Shown here: positions 1 to 11,684 of the stretch, piece after piece | How positions within the stretch are numbered: position 1 is the first letter of the stretch | Layout of the letters: every line of letters begins with the position of its first letter | NCBI GenBank assembly: GCA_036320915.1 | Contig: JAXBDG010000004.1 | Coordinates: forward strand, 2,046,001-2,110,000 | Source of the DNA: Linnemannia elongata | Lineage: Eukaryota > Mortierellomycota > Mortierellomycetes > Mortierellales > Mortierellaceae | Length of the DNA stretch: 64,000 nt | Direction of reading: 5' to 3' | The notes under the pieces: generated by a model | The model's input: the letters and a program-made list of their open reading frames with translations, nothing else | The model's database searches: none | Told to the model about the DNA's origin: nothing | Translations under genes and position numbers: made by a program

Positions 1-2571
1 GTTGGCGGCAGATCCGGTCGAAGATGCCTTTTGTTGCTGCTGCTGACGGTTCTGCTGCTCCTGTTGTTGTTTTTGCTGTTCCTGCTGCTCGCTCTGCTTC
101 CTGGCCGCCTCCTGCTCATTAAAAATCCGCACTTGTTCGGTCCTGGTACTAATCATGAGCTTCTGTAGCTGACCGACCAGGTCAGACTTTTCAACAACTC
201 CCACATATGAGACAAAATTGGTGTCCAACAAGGATTTGATGACCTTGATCGAGAGAGTGGATGGATCGACGTTTTCAGATACGATTTCTTCGATTGTCAG
301 CAGACTGGTACTGTGCTCTGTCTGTGGCCCTCGGTTGGACTGTCGTGGGGGGCGAGAGGAGGTGGATGATGGTGTTGGTGGTGCCTCAGGGCTTTCAGGA
401 GCCGTGGAGCCTTGACGCGAGTGAGTAGAAGAATAGGGTCCAGATCCCGACTCCGAGCCTAAGGTTGAATAGTCGTTGCGATCCTGAGGCGCTCTTGGTC
501 CACGACGGGGTGACTCTGGTGTTGAAGGCACTGGCCTTGATTGAGATGAGGTGCTTGAAGAAGCGGGCCTGGTTGCCTGCGGTCGAGGGGTCTCGGGAGC
601 TGTGGATGTTGAAGCAGGACGCGATGTACTCGTTGGTCGAGTTGGTTGAGGCGTAGCCTGAGGAGTGGATGTCGGTCGTGGCGCCGCTTGAGGGGTGGGC
701 GTTGGTCTTGGGGCAGCCTGAGGGGTAGGTGCTGGTCGTGGCGACGCCTGTGGTGTAGGCTGAGGTTGAGGTACCGCCTGTGGTGTGGGTTTTGGTGAAG
801 GAATCGTTTGAGGCTTAGGCTGAGAACCCTGCGAAGTATTGGAGCCATAAGTGGTGTTGGGGGTGTAACTCGTTGAACTACTGGATGTACTGGATGCTGG
901 GTATGGAGCAGGTTGGGGTTGCTGGGTGTAGTGCGAGTGTTGCTGCTGCTGCTGATGGTTGTGAAAGTGTTGATTCTGGTTGTACTGTTGTTGGTACGGG
1001 TGCTGTTGAGCCTGAGGTTGAGGTTGAGGTTGAGCCTGAGGTTGAGATTGAGATTGTTTCTCGTAATAGGAGGTTCCTTGTTGGAAGTGTGGGAAAGGGT
1101 GTTGCTGCTGCCCCTGCTGAGGAGGGTACTGTTGATAGGTCTGCTGGTAGTAAGTTTGGTTGTTCTGATGGTATTGAGCATTGGTTGACTGGTAGTTTGC
1201 CTGTGCTCCTTGGGCGAATGGATGTTGTTGGTACTGAGAATGCCCATTAAGTGTCGAATAGCCTGCTTGCCCCGGCGCCGCTCCAGGCGGGTAAGCTGTA
1301 TAATACCCTTGGTTTGGCGGAGGAGATCCTGCTGGGAAGAATGTTGGGGTTGCTCCTGTAGGAGGTGCATATGGATGAGCTCCCGCGGTAGGGGTGGCTT
1401 GATGTGGTGTTGCTCCCGGCTGCGGGGTGGGCATCGGTGGATAACCATACTGTTGTTGCTGGTAAGGCTGAGGCTGAGGCTGAGGCTGAGGCTGAGGCTG
1501 CTGTGTAAAGTTGAATGGTCCTGGTTTAGTTGGTTGAGAGTGAGGCTGTGGTTGGGGTTGGGGTTGCTGCTGATAAGACTGGGGTCGAGGGGCAGTCTGA
1601 GGCTTTTGAGTGTTAGTTGAAGTTGGCTCTGGCCGTTGAGGAGGCCTTGGTGGAGCGTCGTCGTTACCAAAGAGCTTTGAAAAGAACTTGTCCAGGTCCC
1701 AAAAGCGCTCTTCGCCTGACCCTTGCGGCAAATGCGATGAGGTCGAGTAGATTTCTTCCTCAATTCTGGCAGACATTTCGACTGTATCGGGTGTGTTCTT
1801 CCTGAAGTACACCTCTGAAGCCTCTGGTAATGGTCGGTTCTCCTGAATGGCCTTGATGAGTTCTATTACCATAGGAGGTGTAAGTGTATCATTTTGTGAA
1901 TTGGTCATCGTTATCGTAAAAGCACGATATGTTTACCTTGCTTTTCAAGCATGCCATGCGTCGATATGTTGTATGAGACAAGGTACCGCTTCAGAGTTTT
2001 GATGTTGAGCTTTGCCAAGGCTGCGTCATCCATCTTGTAAACTATGCCACAAGGAGAAAAAAAAAAGAGGGCCTGGTGAGGACTGGAGCCTATCGCAATC
2101 TTTGTCCGGTTCAGGACAACGCAGTAGATGATGGGCACGTACCATAGAGGAAATGGGAGCAATAGCCACAGCAACGGACCGGTCTGATTAGAAAAGAAGA
2201 GATGTCAGTTAAGCTAACCTGGCTCCTGGAAGAAAACGGCTAAGGTTGAGACATGATAACTTAAAGAGACTCACTTGGTGTATCCGAACTGAGGCAAGCG
2301 AGTCTTGAAGCTGCTGCATTCCTTGCACACTTGGACACCTGTATTGAAACGGCGGAAGAGGAGTAATTTCCATGACGGAGGAAGTGGGAATACAACAGTT
2401 GATGAGTATGGGAATGCAAACTGACATAAACAATGCTAAGCAGATGGACGAGGGATGCATACCGCAGTTGTGACAATTCTTTCTCTTTGCCTTGAAGCCC
2501 CTCCCACAACGGTCACAGCTCGAAGCAAGCATGTCGACCTTGAGGACAGGCACGGTGTGCGGAGGTGCCAT
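1..2571 (-). CDS. RNF34/RFFL-like FYVE-SAP-SAP protein (partial, C-terminus beyond window)
   Basis: Probable membrane-associated ubiquitin ligase of the rififylin/RNF34 type. Inferred exons (minus): 2571-2463, 2338-2275, 2183-2143, 2041-1937, 1862-1, all with GT-AG junctions; 727 residues lie in the window. A FYVE-like zinc finger is rebuilt across the first three exons (CDRC near residue 19, then CHNC, CKEC and PVRCCGYC). SAP helix pair 1 follows at about 76-110 (LKRYLVSYNI, LEKQELI). About 450 residues of Gln/Pro/Ser/Thr-rich low complexity come next, with QP and TPQA repeats. SAP 2 lies at about 638-675 (LSIKVIKSLLD, VEKSDLV). RNF34/RFFL carry FYVE-SAP-SAP then a C-terminal RING. The RING would lie outside the window, so ligase activity is inferred. 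The start is the ATG just before the finger (MAPPHTV). The finger lacks the basic RRHHCR stretch of PI3P-binding FYVE domains (KRKNCHNCG instead), so lipid specificity may differ. Confidence 0.75.
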
Positions 2572-3720
2572 TTGGTGGAGTAAACGGATTTTAATGGGTG
2601 GCGGAGGGAATGGATGGAAGAAGAAGACGAGAAGGGATAAAAGGTGTGGGTGGGGCGAGTGAATGAGCAGGAAAGGGTGAAGGGCTGTTGAGAGGCAGTA
2701 ATTGGTCTGATATGGCAGGGAGGAGGCCACATGTTGAAAGTCTGCCCTGAATTGGAGTCATGGCAGTGCACACTGAGCCCGCTTGTCGCCGCTCTCTCAT
2801 AATATCGATGCATGAGCAACTGTTTTGTCTACTTTCCTTTAAGCATCGATTTGCGCGGAATGTTCGCGAATATATTCAGAGGGACAAGTCTACCGTCTGA
2901 GGGTCCATCTTATATACTTCGCGTCCATTTTCCTTCACATATCTTTGCGAGCTCGTCAAGAGACAAAGTGCTTCCGACCGACCGGCGGACCACGCGAAGC
3001 AGTGCACTGTTCTCAGATACATATCGAATACTAGCGAAACTCCGTGAGGAAGAAGAGTAAGCAGCTGAACAGAAGACAACCAGCGATGGAAGAAATGCTC
3101 TGGCGCTGTTCCATTCCACTGACGCGGTGACCTGAAACCGCACAGGCTGATCAAAACACGTACGATGCCCATGTTTCAAGCTAATAAGAGTCTCCGACAA
3201 AAGCAAGTACAGTTCATGCAAAGCGATGGGGAAGAACATGTCCTGTTCTTCAACTATTGTTGATCGACGCAACGCGCCAGTTCGTTTGATATCTGCTGCT
3301 CTTTAGTTTGCGGAATAACTCTTGCCCTGCGGAGCAAAAGGCGCTGATGAGGTAAGGTGCATTGGCCAATGTCAACAGATATGCACCGAACAATGCGCTC
3401 ATCGTGTTCATGTAAGGAAGACGAGGAGTCGCACTGAGATTCAACCGTGATAAATGCGTGAGAATAAGGACAGTCGGATTGACCTGATACTGAACGGTGA
3501 ACCAGGTACACACACGGCTGTTCCAACCAGAAATCCTCGGTGTAAGAATCGTTTCGGAGCTAGTTCCCTGATCACCGGCGCTTGAAATGTTCATTAGCAC
3601 TCGCTTGAGGTACCCCTCGCAAAGTGCTCTTGACCACTATAAAATACTCCAACCGACAGTTGGCCACAAATCACTTCTTCACGTCTTCACCCCATCCTCA
3701 TCGTCTTTACTATCTTCGTC
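2572..3720. other. Divergent intergenic region
   Basis: About 1.15 kb between the minus-strand FYVE-SAP gene and the plus-strand DPBB gene. Open frames of 80-120 codons exist on both strands (for example minus 2910-3272 and 3250-3600), but they overlap each other, lack recognisable domains and show no convincing splice links. I see only promoter sequence with a TATA box near its right end. Confidence 0.5.
3638..3644 (+). promoter_or_regulatory. TATA box of the DPBB gene
   Basis: TATAAAA lies 77 nt upstream of the ATG at 3721. Pyrimidine-rich sequence follows it, as expected around a fungal start site. TATA promoters suit strongly inducible secreted-protein genes. Confidence 0.55.
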
Positions 3721-4548
3721 ATGGCCCCTATTGTCACCTTTGCCCTCTTGGCCGCTTCGTTCCTGGGAGCCATGTCTGCACCAATCTCACAAGACGCCAA
3801 GATGGATGCTGCAGCCCTCCACACCAAGTACTCCGGCTTTGGTACAGTCGGCACCGAGCAGTTCCACCGTGGTGCTTGTGGCGATATCGAATACTCTTTG
3901 AATGATGCCGTCGTCGCCATCAACGCTGCTCAGTTTGGCACCTCCAAGCATAAATCCTCCGCCTGTGGAAAGTACGTCAAGGTCAACCGCGCCGATAGTG
4001 ACTCCACCCACTACATTTACAAAGTCGTCGATGTCTGCAAGAACTGTGAGGAGAACTCGCTCTTGTTTTCCGAAAGGGCGTTGAGACTGTTCTCTAACCA
4101 GGATCGTCTCCCTATCGACTGGGAGCTGATCGATGATGCAGAGGAGGATAAAGACAGAAAAGATCACATCTCCAAGCCCGATTGGAAGCCAGAACCCAAG
4201 CCCGAATCCAAGCTTTCTGGCCACCACACCAGACGTACCTACCGCGGCCGTGGAACGTGGTTCAGCGACACCAGAGGATCTTGCGGGGTCGACTTTTCCC
4301 AGGACGAGATGATTGTTGCTCTGAACGAAGCCCAGCAGGGAGAGCAGCGCGGCCCAGATTCCCAGTGCTTCAAGAAGATCCGCGTTTCGGTCAAGGGCGA
4401 TCCTTCGAACAGTGTCGTTGTCCGCGTTGTCGATACCTGTCCTCATCGCTATTGCAGCTACGGCCAGCTGGATCTCTCCCAGGCGGCCTTCAAGAAATTT
4501 GCCCCCATGTCCAAGGGTGTCCTTGACCTCGAATGGTCTTTCGTCTAG
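3721..4548 (+). CDS. Secreted protein with two tandem RlpA-like double-psi beta-barrel domains
   Basis: Intronless, 275 residues. A signal peptide (MAPIVTFALLAASFLGAMSA) precedes two repeats of one fold. Repeat 1 (about 36-142) has GACG, an Asn-Asp-Ala helix, ACGK and VVDVC. Repeat 2 (about 168-275) has GSCG, a matching helix (MIVALNEAQ), QCFKK and VVDTCP. An acidic-to-Lys/Pro linker (about 143-165) joins them. The order GACG, helix, ACGK, VxDxCP is that of the RlpA/expansin/barwin-type double-psi beta-barrel. Single-domain secreted versions are common in fungi. A carbohydrate- or wall-binding role is the usual guess, but function is not established. Repeat 1 has lost the Pro after VxDxC and repeat 2 has lost the ACGK Gly, so the two halves have diverged after duplication. 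Confidence 0.85.
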   Translation: MAPIVTFALLAASFLGAMSAPISQDAKMDAAALHTKYSGFGTVGTEQFHRGACGDIEYSLNDAVVAINAAQFGTSKHKSSACGKYVKVNRADSDSTHYIYKVVDVCKNCEENSLLFSERALRLFSNQDRLPIDWELIDDAEEDKDRKDHISKPDWKPEPKPESKLSGHHTRRTYRGRGTWFSDTRGSCGVDFSQDEMIVALNEAQQGEQRGPDSQCFKKIRVSVKGDPSNSVVVRVVDTCPHRYCSYGQLDLSQAAFKKFAPMSKGVLDLEWSFV

Positions 4549-4635
4549 CGACAGCACTTGCACATCCACACCTTTACATCCCTCACTCCTGTACCATATC
4601 TTTTCCCTATGAATAAAAACTCGCAAGCATTGTTC

Positions 4636-4638
<3 letters not shown>

Positions 4639-4698
<60 letters not shown>
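4639..4698 (+). repeat. 60-nt homopolymer T tract
   Basis: An uninterrupted run of T starts 90 nt after the DPBB stop codon and ends 350 nt before the CFT1 ATG. It is immediately followed by CGCG. The exact length may be a sequencing or assembly estimate. Confidence 0.9.
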
Positions 4699-5047
4699 CG
4701 CGTCCCTGAGGTTCCTGGAAAATATGTCACGTGCAACCATCTCATTGGTGGTGGCTTTGAGTCTGTGAAGACGAGCTTGTTTGAATGCCTCGCTTCCTCT
4801 TTGCTCTGGTCCTCCTTCAACCTTCGCCTCCCACTCCTCCCTCCCTCCCTTCCTCTTCCCTCTGCCTGCTGTCGTTGTTGACACGCACCAGTAATCCTTT
4901 TTTTTTTCAGCAGCAGATTGCAGGAAGCCGCTCAGGACAACCAAGACACTAATCCTCTTGCGAGAAAACTCCAGGAGAACAAACGAAGGAATCCCAGACA
5001 GACAAAGACACCATTGAAGCAATAAGAAATCCAATCAACTAGTCACC

Positions 5048-8000
5048 ATGTCGATGTACACGCTCGCCAAGGAGCTTTTCCCGCCCACAGGCATCGAGCG
5101 TGTAGTCCGATGCAACTTTATTCGACCTGACATCCTCAATGTGATCGTGTCCAAGGCGACCGTCCTGGAGGTGTACAACTTTACAGAGCCTGCTCAAGCT
5201 GATCAGCTGCCTCGACTGGAACTGGTGGCAAGCTGTAGGTTTAATGGTGTTATCACGTCTATGGGGGTTATCCGGACGAGCTCTTCAGGCCAGCATGGAC
5301 TTGATAGCATCTTGGTCAGCTTCAAGGACGCCAAGGTTTGTTCCTTTCCTCTCGGACGGCATAATAGGCGCGCAACGACGAGACTGGATACCATCAATAA
5401 AATGCTTGTTTTCTTTCACATTACCAACCTATGCCTTCCTTCGTATTTGTTCAATTGCAACATTTTCCTATCCTGTCGGGAAACCACCAATTAGATGTCC
5501 CTGTTGGAATGGTCGTTCTCGACTCACAGCATTGTCACAGTATCGATCCATTACTACGAGCGTGATGATTACAAGGTACCTATCCATGTTGAACCGACAC
5601 TGGCCTTGTGACAGTCAGCCCGTACATCAGAAGATGAAATGGCGGCTTGACGAGGCGATTCTGACCTACTTTGTTTTTGATTCACATAATATAGCAAGAG
5701 TTTTTGAATAACTCGCACCCAACGGAGATCCGCGTGGACCCGTCGCGACGCTGCGCTGTTCTGACCTTCTACGGAGATCGACTTGCAGTGCTGCCTTTCA
5801 GACAGGACGAGATTACAATTGGCGACGAGGACGACGCGTCCAAGTAAGAATCTTTGGCATGAGAACTGGATGCAACCGCTGCCACGATACACCAAACGGC
5901 AACTCTAACTTACCAACCTACATTGTTCGTGAACACGCCGTCTTTAGGAAGTGGCCGTATCTACCAAGTTATGTGATGTCGCTCTCCGATATTGACTCCA
6001 AAATCAAGAACGTTATCGATATGGTCTTTCTCTACGACTTTTTCGAACCTACACTCGCCATTCTCTACTCACCTCAACAAACATGGACCGGGTAAGGCGA
6101 TCGAAGCCAATAGGACGACTATATTATTCTGGTAATCAACCACAGGGTGATTGACCTTTCTTCTAATTATCTCCGTTTTCTAGGCGATTGGCTGTTCGCA
6201 AAGATACATGCTCACTTGTGGTTGTTTCTCTGAATATCACGCACAAGGTCTATCCCATCATCTACTCAATCGACCATTTGCCCTACGACTGCACTAAAAT
6301 TATCGCCATGCCAAAGCCTGTCGGAGGACTCTTGGTAGTGTCGGCCAACGCACTCATACACCTCGACCAGGGATCTTCAGGCATGGGAGTTGCTGTCAAC
6401 GGGTACGCACCATTGGTGACGAACTTCCCTCTTCAGGATCAAAACCACTTTGACATCGCTCTGGAAGGCTCGCAGCATGTGTTCCTGGCACCGGACCAAA
6501 TTCTTTTTACACTCAGGAACGGGGACATGTACGTGATTGAGCTGCAGCAAGAGGGACGTTCGCTCTCGGGATTCAAGATCGAGAAAGCAGGAACGAGTAT
6601 GCAGACCTCTTGCAAATGCGCCCTTGGTACAGGATATTACTTCGTTGGCTCTCGCTATGCCGATTCAATGCTGATCAAGTACTCTACCAAGGACCAAGTC
6701 AAGGTACAACTTCATGCTATACCGCGTCATGCCCTTAGCCTCAAAGAAGGGTTGGTCATTAACCGTCTCGACCGTTGTTCATGATACGTTTTTAGAAGAA
6801 GAAAAAGACAGCCCCAATCCCTATCAACTCCATGGATCTGGACAACGGTAAGTCTGTGCTTAGGTACGCTTGAAACAGTGGTGGCGACTGGAAAGAGCTT
6901 AGATATACTAAGTCATATTGCCTCCATTTCGTGACATAGAGTTGTATGGACAAGCTGCAGAGCCGGCTGCGGATCTAAAGATCGACAAGTCCAAGGACGA
7001 GATCGAGGATGCAATGGATGCAGGAGAGTCAAAGTGGCAGTTTGAAATCTGTGACACCATCACCAACACTGGGCCTATTATCGCAGCAGATATTGGGCAG
7101 CGGGCTAGCAATGTAAGTAACGCGAGCTACATGGTGGTTGGCACTCTAATCTTTTGAGTTGATAAGAGTGAAATCTAACACGTCTTTCATTGCCTTTGAA
7201 ACACTCTTATGTAGGAATCGGTAAGGCAGTGGACTATTGTTGTCATCAAGAAAAGCAAACTGTTTGGGCAAGGGACCTAACAGGACTCACGATTTTTTAC
7301 TCTATAGCACGCCGACTTTCCACCTCAGCATGAGCTTGTTGCCGCCACTGGGTCGGGACACAACGGTGCCCTTGTGGTATTCCAGGTACGATGCCTATTG
7401 TAACTCCATATCGTAACGACAAAGCACGCTGATGATGCAACCATTGACAATACGTATCACTGCGCTCATTGCCTTGTAGAGGAACATTCGCCCAGATGTT
7501 GTCCGATCAACAGAGGCTTTGTCTGGATCCGATTCTCTGTGGACTGTATACTGCCGCAAGGAGATCATCTTTGAGGGCGTCTCACAGTTTGAGAGCCGTA
7601 CAGGGTCAGGAACAGGAGAGGGCGACGACGACAACTATGACAAACTGTTGATCGTGTCAAGAGCGAACAACACTCTGGTATGTATATATCCCATGACTAT
7701 TGACAATCATGGCCCCATCTTAGATTTTAATGCATAAGATAGTAACTTAATTGGGTCTCATGTTTAGGTACTGGCAACTTCAGGAGACGATTTGCGGCAG
7801 CTACCAAACTCCCAATTCTTTGTGCAAGGTCCTACCATTGCCATTGGATCTATTTTGGAAGAGACACGGATAGTGCAGGTCTACGCTGGAGGCGTTCGTC
7901 TCTTGAACGCAGGTAAGGCAAACAAAACTACTCTGCACCGGCACAGTTGGTGACAGTTTCAAGGACAGCATCTCACTCTCTCACGACTTTGGTCACATTG

Positions 8001-11000
8001 TTTGATGTATAGACTGCAAGGTTACACAGATCGTGCCTATTGGCGAGCATCTTTCGGTTGTCACAGCAAGCATCATGGACCCCTACATCTTGCTTCAGCT
8101 TCACGATGGATCTGCGCTAATGTTGAAAGGTGACATGACCACCAAAGATGTCACTGTGCTAAGCCAGTCATCTATCCTCAACGTAAGTGCGCGCCTACAC
8201 GGAAAGTGAACATGGCGTTACCTGACATTGGCTCTCGCCTCTTAGTGCTGACAGCTTGCGCAATTCTCGCTCATGTGGATAATAGACACTCCCGATCAAG
8301 AGCTGCTGCGTGTACGCCGACTCGACCAACACCATTCTGACTGTGAAGGATGCACCTACAATGGCATCCTTGCGGTCATCAGCCAAAACTTTCTCTGCAT
8401 CCTCTAAGCCAAGTGCAGCTGGCACCAGGACGAAAACGACTAAGAAGGTCAAGAAGGAAGCTACTCGAGTCATGGACGATATTGACCTAGATCTCTACGG
8501 ACCCGAACCAGATGAAGAGGAAGAAGAGGAGAGCGAGGAGGAAGATGCTGAGATGGAGGCATCTGTTGGCGCCAACGATATTCCAATGGGAGATGCTGAC
8601 ATGGCTGACGCTCAATCCAAGTCCAAGGCTGCTATGGCCAACCCTGAAGGCCACTCCACCCAATCAACCCACTGGTGTCTCATTTACCGTACAGATGGCG
8701 CTCTCGAGGTAACGGGCTGTTGCTCTATACTATTTGCATTTGTTATTGCAAGGGCTGGCTGGTGCTAACTTCGTTCCTTTCATGTGTCCAATAGATCTAC
8801 CAACTGCCTGACTTCAAGGAAGTCTTTTTCTTCCCCCACTTTGACCTCTTGCCTGATGTTCTGCCAGATGCGCCGGCTCACCAGGATATCAAGCCAGCTG
8901 GACATGCACGCGAGATTTCTGAGATGGTGATGGTGAATATGGGTACACGACAAAAGAAGGAGCCATACCTTGTGGTAAGTTTCCACTGACATACTGCGGC
9001 CGATCGTTAGTGTCGTTGTACTTTAATATGATAAGTCTGTTTCTCTGACCTTAATTATCAATTTATTCAAACTCGTAGGTGAGAACTTATCGCGGCAATA
9101 TTGCAGTATACAAAACCTTCCAACACTTCCCTACTATCGAACTTGACGCGAAGGGTCGTCCAATTGATCTCACTGACCGCTTGGCGATCCGGTTCAGGAA
9201 AGTGCCTCTGGATGTAGTCGCCCGTGAGACACCCGATGAGGACGACCTGGATGACCGGAACAACTCGGTCATGGACGATGACAGTAAAGACGCCGTCGAG
9301 AGAGAGATTAGCCGTCAGGAGAGAAGGAGACAGCGGAGACCCAAGAACCTGATCCCCTTCTCTGATGTGGCTGGCTATGAAGGAGTGTTTGTCCTGGGAG
9401 CTTCCCCACTTTGGATCATGAGCTCTGGAAGGGGCTTGCCCAGAGTTCATCCCATGATCTGCGATGGAAAGATTGGATGCTTTACTCAGTTTCACAACCT
9501 AAACTGCAAACACGGATTCATTTCATTGAACGCACAGGTAGGAAAAACTTTTGATCGTTTTGCATATCTTCTTGGGAGCAATATAGCTGAGCGGCCATTA
9601 ACCAACACTACATTTTGCATATTTTTAGGGACACATGAGAATCAGTCGGCTGCCTTCGGATGGCATTCAGTACGATATGCCTTGGCCGATCCGCAAGGTC
9701 CCTATGAAAAAAGCTGTGCGCCACATCAGATACCACCCTACCTCTCAGACCTACATTGTCGTGACAGCTGTCCCTGACCCTTTCATTGTCAAGGACGAAA
9801 ATAACGTGGCTGTTCACGACGGCGCAGCTCCAGCCCCCATGACAGCAGCTGGAACAACTGTTACAGGTGCGAATGGTACACCCACGCCTACAGCAGGCAC
9901 TGCTCCTACGACTGCAGACACGACACCTGACGGAGCAGCGGCCTCAGAGCCGACCGCATCGATTGCAGCAGCAGCCAAGCTCAAGTCCTCAGGACCTGGA
10001 TTCAGACCTTCTTCGGACAGACAGACCTTGGAGCTTGTCTCTCCAGTGACGTGGGAGACTGTCGATCGGTACCAGCTGCAGGAGTATGAGATTGTGACGA
10101 GCATGGAGACTGTGAGTCTGGAATCGACGCAGGACGCGTCGGGTCGCAAGAAGTTTATGGCCGTCGGCACATCCTTCATCAAGGGCGAGGATTCGACCAT
10201 GCGAGGAACCGTAAGTGAACGCTCTGTTGTAATGTACTATGCGATATGCGAGTAGTGTTCATTTACTTTCACTTCAGGGACTGACTTTCAAGGATCTTTG
10301 ACTTTGTAGATTTATATTTTTGACATCATCGATGTCGTTCCTGAACCAGACAACCCTCAGACGGACCACAAGCTGAAGTTGCTATATAGTGAAGAGGTCA
10401 AGGGATCAGTGACGGCCATGGCAGCCCTCAGCGGGTATCTTTTGACGTGTGTGGGTACCAAGGTTTTGGTCCGCAGTTTTGAGGACAATGAGACGTTGAC
10501 AGGAATCGCCTTCATCGATGTCCAGATCTATGTCACCAGTGTCAAGGTTGTCAAGAACACGATCATGTTGGCGGATGCGTACAAGAGTGTCTGGTTCGTC
10601 GGTTTCCAGGTAAGTCCATGCGAGAGGTGGTTCGTTAAAAATGGACGAGTGCGCCTTGCGAGTTTTCGAAACACGATCAAAGTAGTAACCTGTGGGCTGT
10701 TCTTTTTTTCGTATTCATATGATAGGATGAGCCAACAAAACTGGTGATGTTGGGCAAGGACTACAATCCTATGGAGGCGATGAATGTCAGCTATTTAATC
10801 GAGAACCAGACGCTCAACATTGTTGTCGCGGATTCAGAAAAGAACATCCGTCTCTTGCAGTATGCACCCTTCCGTAAGTAATCGATCGATCTCTCGTGTC
10901 TCCTGTCATCGCCCTTGTACATCTGCTTTCGTGACACTCCTCATTCTAACTCGCATTTCTTCTTCAACTATTTCACAGATGTCCAGTCGTTCAGTGGTCA

Positions 11001-11433
11001 AAAGCTGATCTGCAGAGGCGACTACCATGTAGGCTCCCAGATCGAGACTACGCTCTCAGTCCCCAAAATTGTACTCTCGGGCTCCGACGAAGGAATCAGC
11101 CATCTGACCATCTGCGGAACCCTCGACGGCGGCCTCTGCATGATCACGCCCATCCCTGAAAAGACTAGCAAACGCCTTGCGCTCCTGAGCTCCCAAATCG
11201 TTAATGGAGTTCAACATCCCGCAGGATTGAACCCACGCGCGTTTCGGCTGCTGCAGTCCAAGGATCGACTCAACTCGAACCCTGTCAAGGGCATCTTGGA
11301 TGGCGATTTGTTGTTTGAGTTTGTGAACTTGCCGGCGAACCGACAAAAGGAGATGACGAAGCAGATTGGAAGTGGCGTTGATCGGGTGATGGACGATCTT
11401 GCGGGTATTGCTGTTGCCGCTGATCACTTCTGA
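5048..11433 (+). CDS. CFT1: Cleavage and polyadenylation specificity factor subunit 1 (CPSF160/Cft1)
   Basis: Scaffold of the mRNA 3'-end cleavage/polyadenylation complex; nuclear, reads the poly(A) signal region with WDR33 and CPSF30 homologues. Inferred exons: 5048-5335, 5495-5575, 5695-5843, 5948-6091, 6184-6703, 6796-6847, 6940-7112, 7215-7220 (microexon), 7308-7385, 7480-7677, 7768-7912, 8013-8182, 8286-8708, 8795-8974, 9079-9537, 9629-10210, 10310-10609, 10726-10873, 10979-11433. They join in frame to 1516 residues (human CPSF1 is about 1440). Family landmarks: the N-terminal start MSMYTLAKELFPPTG, RVDPSRRCAVLTFYGDRLAVLPF, RLAVRKDTCSLVVVSLN, the acidic DDIDLDLYG block and the GILDGDLLFEF region near the C-terminus. 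Three beta-propellers and a C-terminal helical domain are expected. An Ala/Thr/Pro-rich insertion (around 9805-9990) enlarges the protein. Introns are about 90-120 nt, with the microexon the one oddity. Confidence 0.95.
7215..7220 (+). other. CFT1: Candidate 6-nt microexon of CFT1
   Basis: GAATCG (Glu-Ser) is preceded by a TATGTAG acceptor and followed by a GTAAGG donor. The flanking introns would be 102 and 87 nt, the normal size for this gene. Skipping it would leave one 195-nt intron, about twice the neighbours. Both outcomes keep the frame (phase 0 on each side). It falls just before HADFPPQHELVAATG, in a loop of variable length across CPSF160 proteins. Confidence 0.55.
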
Positions 11434-11684
11434 GGATTACGAGGAGAGTGGAGGATGGTGGTGTAAATTACACAACATTGTAGACACAGAAAGAAAATAG
11501 CTCGATAATAATCGCATATTCAACAAAGCATTGTTGTTTTGTTGTTTTGTTGCCAATCAGGAATGGATACTACAATGCTGCCATGGTATTCCAGATGTGG
11601 AGCTTTATGCGAGAACCCCTCTAGTGCGTACGTGTGTATGGATCAATGTGAGAGTCGAAAAGAAAGGAAAGAGGAGTGAAGAAT

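Noticed and set aside
459..1763. Minus-strand frame of 434 codons with Leu/Gln/Arg-rich sequence
   Set aside because: It is an alternative frame of the Gln/Pro repeat region. The frame continuing from the spliced SAP exon (QPQAQQHPYQQQYNQ type) is open through the same interval and ends in a second SAP.
2910..3600. Two overlapping minus-strand frames of 116-120 codons upstream of the DPBB gene
   Set aside because: They use different frames and no splice signals join them. No recognisable family. Possible but unsupported.
3787..5034. Minus-strand frame of 415 codons with a long Lys run
   Set aside because: Antisense to the DPBB gene and held open only by the T60 tract (read as poly-Lys). No domain is recognisable.
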